From an uncultured Draconibacterium sp. (GTDB lineage Bacteria > Bacteroidota > Bacteroidia > Bacteroidales > Prolixibacteraceae): DNA of 64,000 nucleotides. Each line of letters starts with the position of its first letter. Position 1 is the stretch's first letter. The notes under the pieces are model-generated. The model searched no databases and had not been told where the DNA came from. It saw only the letters and a program-made list of their open reading frames with translations. A program made the translations under genes and the position numbers. Of this stretch, positions 61,218 to 64,000 are shown one piece after another. Where the stretch lies: NCBI RefSeq assembly GCF_963674925.1, contig NZ_OY771647.1:2557501-2621500 (forward strand), in the 5' to 3' direction.

Positions 61218-63629
61218 ATGATTAAAAATAGTATTCAACAAAACAGCAGATCGTTAATCATTGCAGTCTTTTCACTGGCTTTGCTTTCCTTTTCAGTAGC
61301 TTCAAACGCGCAGTCGTATGTGCTGAAATTCAATGCTTCGGAACAGGAAAGTTATATCGATTGCGGAACTTTCAGCGATTATATCTCCGGCGATTTTACC
61401 ATTGAAACCTGGATTTTTGTCGACAGTTGGGCAGGAAATTATATCCTGGCCGATGAATCGTGGAATGGTACTTCGGGGGCGGCTGGATTTGCTTTTCGGT
61501 TAAATTCAAGCGGCAAAGTGGAAATGAATGTGGGAACCGGCAATTGGGAAGAGGTAGCAAGTTCAGAAAACCAGATTCAGATCGGAAAGTGGCAGCATCT
61601 TGCTGTTTCAGTTAACTCCGGTAATGAAGTGAAAATATTTGTAGATGGAATTTTGGCGGGTAACGGAACGCTGAGTAAGCCAATGAATGTTTCGGGATCA
61701 CACTTGTTTATGGGCGAAGGTTCTGCCTGGAAAGACCGTCGTTTGGACGGTAAATTATTTGATTTCAGGATTTGGAATACAGCCCGGACTAACGAAGAGA
61801 TTAATTCAAATAAAGATATTCAGCTAAATGGCAACGAAGATGGATTGGTAGCCAATTGGTTGTTAAACGAAGGACAAGGCGATTCTATAAACGACCTTAC
61901 CGGCAATCATAATCTGGAAAAAGGCAGTGGAACATCGTGGGTAGTGAAAGACCGTATTTTGGTAGACGGAAGCCTGAAAATAATGAACAGCGGGAAAGAT
62001 TCGGTTATTGTAAGCGTTTCAGGACAGGAAATTTCCACCTGGAAGCTAAGCGAAAATCCTGCAGTCGGGAATGTTACGTTTAAAACGATTAACGACAATT
62101 CAGCCTATTTAATATTTGAAGCACAAACAGCTGCTTATCAGAATGACATCATATATTTTGCTGCCGAAACAAGTGGCGGTGAGGAGCTGGCAGCCACAGT
62201 ACCCTTTGATTTATACGACAACAAATACCAGTATTTTGGCGAAAAACTGCTTGACAAAATTCACAAAGACTTTCACAATAAAAACAACGGACTGTACGCC
62301 GAAGCAATTGATGCATCGTCAAACTTTAAACAGGCAACCAGTTTTGTTTGGCCGGCCTCGCATATGTTGCGGGCTTTGATTCAGGCCTGGAAAGTAAATC
62401 CCGAAAAGTACGAAACGCTTCTTGCAAACTACCTTGCTGCCACTGACCAGTACCAGGTAACAAAAGATGGAAGAACCGGGTATGCTGTTCTTCCGGGTAA
62501 TAATGGAAAGCGTTTTTACGATGATAACGGACAGCTTATGATGCCGTTTACTATGTATTACGATTCAACCGAGGATGAAACTACGCTTAATAATCTGAAG
62601 ATTGCCTACGAGTTTAACAACGGTATTCGCGACAGCAAGTATGCTATACCTCAACACGAAGATCAGCTGGGCTTTGGAATGTTGTTTTCCATGTCGGTAA
62701 ATTACACCAGTTACGCTGCGGCTAAACTCTACCAGGCAACAAACGAAAGCCGGTATTTCGACGAAGCATTGGCTTATTACGAGCTGGAGAACGATTTGTC
62801 GGTAAAAATTAAAGATTCGAACACGAAATTGTTTAACCAGGCAAGTTATTACCAAAACGGCAGCTGGTCGTTAAATGGCACCGTAAACGGCGAATCGGTT
62901 CGGGGCGGTGGTTATCGTGCCTACCAAACAACGGTTGTTATTCAAAATGCAATTCTTTTGTATCAAATAACAAACGAGCAAAAATACCTTGATGATGCCC
63001 GCGAGATGATGAGTAGCTGTATTAACCACTGGTACACTGCCGGACAGGGTCTGAGTGAGATTTCGTTTTGGGGCGGCGACGATATGATTGATGCTTTATT
63101 GGACATGTACCGCGAAACGAAGGAAGAGGAGTTTTTTACAATAGCAGCCGATATTGTGGACTTTTTAAGTGCCCACAACCGCGATAAAAGAGGCTACTAC
63201 GCCAGCAGTTATTCGGATGCAGATGGTAAATGGAACATGTACCGAACAAGCGAGAATCCTTCGGAGATTGGCATGATGGGACAGGCTGCTGCAGCTTCTG
63301 CATTTTTGAATGTGGCTTATAACTCGGTAAATCCCGTAACTGACGTTGGCGAAATAGAACTTTCTCCTAAAAATCAATCGCTGACAGTTTTTCCAAATCC
63401 GGCACCCAGAGGCACAGAAATGAAGATTAAAATACCTGAGAAAGGTGGTGTGGCTAGCGCGGTTTATTTATACAACCAATCCGGACAAGTGGTTCAATGG
63501 TTTGAATCGCAGGAGGTAACAGGGGATGGGCTGATTACGGTCACCCCCGCAGTTAACATTCCGGGGATTTATTTTGTACGAGTCATTTCCGGAGTTAAAT
63601 CCTATCATACAAAAGTGTTAATACATTAA
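61218..63629 (+). CDS. LamG - GH76-like - T9SS sorting protein
   Basis: The ATG at 61218 lies just after the preceding stop and gives 803 residues with a signal peptide (cleavage near Ser-Asn-Ala-Gln, 29-32). A LamG/concanavalin domain covers about 35-245 ('FTIETWIFVDS', 'GKLFDFRIWNTARTNEEI'). A linker Ig-like part (about 250-330) and an (alpha/alpha)6 domain (about 345-700) follow, with 'RFYDDNGQLMMPF' (Asp435-Asp436) in the place of the GH76 pair. The C-terminus (722-803, 'VFPNPAPRGTEMKI' to 'GVKSYHTKVLIH') is a T9SS sorting domain. The catalytic domain is divergent, so GH76 membership is likely but activity may differ. Confidence 0.78.
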   Translation: MIKNSIQQNSRSLIIAVFSLALLSFSVASNAQSYVLKFNASEQESYIDCGTFSDYISGDFTIETWIFVDSWAGNYILADESWNGTSGAAGFAFRLNSSGKVEMNVGTGNWEEVASSENQIQIGKWQHLAVSVNSGNEVKIFVDGILAGNGTLSKPMNVSGSHLFMGEGSAWKDRRLDGKLFDFRIWNTARTNEEINSNKDIQLNGNEDGLVANWLLNEGQGDSINDLTGNHNLEKGSGTSWVVKDRILVDGSLKIMNSGKDSVIVSVSGQEISTWKLSENPAVGNVTFKTINDNSAYLIFEAQTAAYQNDIIYFAAETSGGEELAATVPFDLYDNKYQYFGEKLLDKIHKDFHNKNNGLYAEAIDASSNFKQATSFVWPASHMLRALIQAWKVNPEKYETLLANYLAATDQYQVTKDGRTGYAVLPGNNGKRFYDDNGQLMMPFTMYYDSTEDETTLNNLKIAYEFNNGIRDSKYAIPQHEDQLGFGMLFSMSVNYTSYAAAKLYQATNESRYFDEALAYYELENDLSVKIKDSNTKLFNQASYYQNGSWSLNGTVNGESVRGGGYRAYQTTVVIQNAILLYQITNEQKYLDDAREMMSSCINHWYTAGQGLSEISFWGGDDMIDALLDMYRETKEEEFFTIAADIVDFLSAHNRDKRGYYASSYSDADGKWNMYRTSENPSEIGMMGQAAAASAFLNVAYNSVNPVTDVGEIELSPKNQSLTVFPNPAPRGTEMKIKIPEKGGVASAVYLYNQSGQVVQWFESQEVTGDGLITVTPAVNIPGIYFVRVISGVKSYHTKVLIH

Positions 63630-63692
63630 AATAGTTAGAAGAATACTCGAAAAAATATTATTGTAAAATTTAAATACCTAAGTCAACTATCT

Positions 63693-64000
63693 ATGAAGCG
63701 ATTGAATTTCACATTGAACTTATGCAGGATTGTTAAGTTTCCATTAGTCATTATACTGGTAGGTCTGCTTTCTGGTTCTGTTCTTGCCAAGGGAGGCATT
63801 CAGGAACTTACGTCTCCTGATAATAATATCAAGGTTCGTATCGAACTTGCAGATAAGATTTTTTACTCGATTAGTGCCAATAATTTTTTGTTGATGGAAA
63901 AGAGTTCGTTGGAGCTCAAGTTAAAAGATCAGACTTTGGGTGAGAATCCGAGACTTTCTGCAAAGAAATACAGTTCAATCAATGAACAAATTGATCGTGA
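63693..64000 (+). CDS. GH97 glycosidase, 5' part
   Basis: An ATG at 63693 opens a frame that runs off the window. The visible 102 residues give a signal peptide (cleavage near 'SVLA-KGG') and the start of the GH97 N-terminal domain ('ELTSPDNNIKVRIEL', 'LELKLKDQTLGENPRL'). GH97 enzymes are calcium-dependent alpha-glucosidases or alpha-galactosidases. The gap of 63 bases before it shows no signal. It continues the + strand operon of region D. Confidence 0.82.
   Translation, partial: MKRLNFTLNLCRIVKFPLVIILVGLLSGSVLAKGGIQELTSPDNNIKVRIELADKIFYSISANNFLLMEKSSLELKLKDQTLGENPRLSAKKYSSINEQIDR

Overview
The window is a carbohydrate-degradation region of a member of the Bacteroidota, most likely a marine or sediment Bacteroidales/Marinilabiliales-type organism. 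This is inferred from repeated SusC/SusD pairs, ECF sigma/FecR regulators, lipoprotein signal peptides, a sulfatase and T9SS-type C-terminal sorting domains; it is not proven. No rRNA, tRNA, CRISPR array, prophage or transposase gene was recognised. About 36 protein genes are packed with short gaps. They form three polysaccharide utilisation loci (PULs) and one sugar-catabolism operon.

Region A (1-30231, all + strand) holds the 3' end of a susC gene, then susD, a DUF3823 lipoprotein and a DUF4965 glutaminase-like lipoprotein. A degenerate chimeric gene remnant follows, then GH105, a sulfatase, two alpha-glucuronidases (GH67 and a short GH115), a twin-DUF1080 protein, a Tat-exported Gfo/Idh/MocA oxidoreductase, two GH43 enzymes, an aldose 1-epimerase, three more GH43 enzymes, a GH127-type beta-L-arabinofuranosidase, a GH43-like propeller protein and a GH2 enzyme. 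The combination suggests a uronate-substituted, arabinose-rich and probably sulfated xylan-like glycan. No endo-xylanase or polysaccharide lyase is visible. A strong terminator closes the region at 30275-30313, followed by a non-coding stretch full of hairpins.

Region B (43228-30760, - strand) reads ECF sigma factor (frameshifted in an A8/T8 run), FecR anti-sigma factor, SusC, SusD, SusE-like, a multimodular GH76 with a T9SS tail, and GH43. Region D (50735-64000) has an ECF sigma factor on the - strand, then on the + strand FecR, SusC, SusD, SusE-like, GH76, GH43-like, LamG-GH76-T9SS and the start of a GH97. B and D share the same order, including a terminator-like hairpin between susE and the first GH76, and hairpins in the FecR-SusC gap.

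Region C (43523-50716) lies between B and D: a GntR/UTRA repressor (- strand) divergent from GH92 alpha-mannosidase, a class I mannose-6-phosphate isomerase with an unusual N-terminal domain, a ROK sugar kinase and an MFS sugar transporter. Together B, C and D look like one alpha-mannoside system. GH76 cuts the alpha-1,6-mannan backbone, GH92 trims side chains, the MFS protein imports mannose, and ROK plus ManA convert it to fructose-6-phosphate. A GH43 enzyme in each mannan PUL suggests that the mannan carries pentose or furanose decorations.
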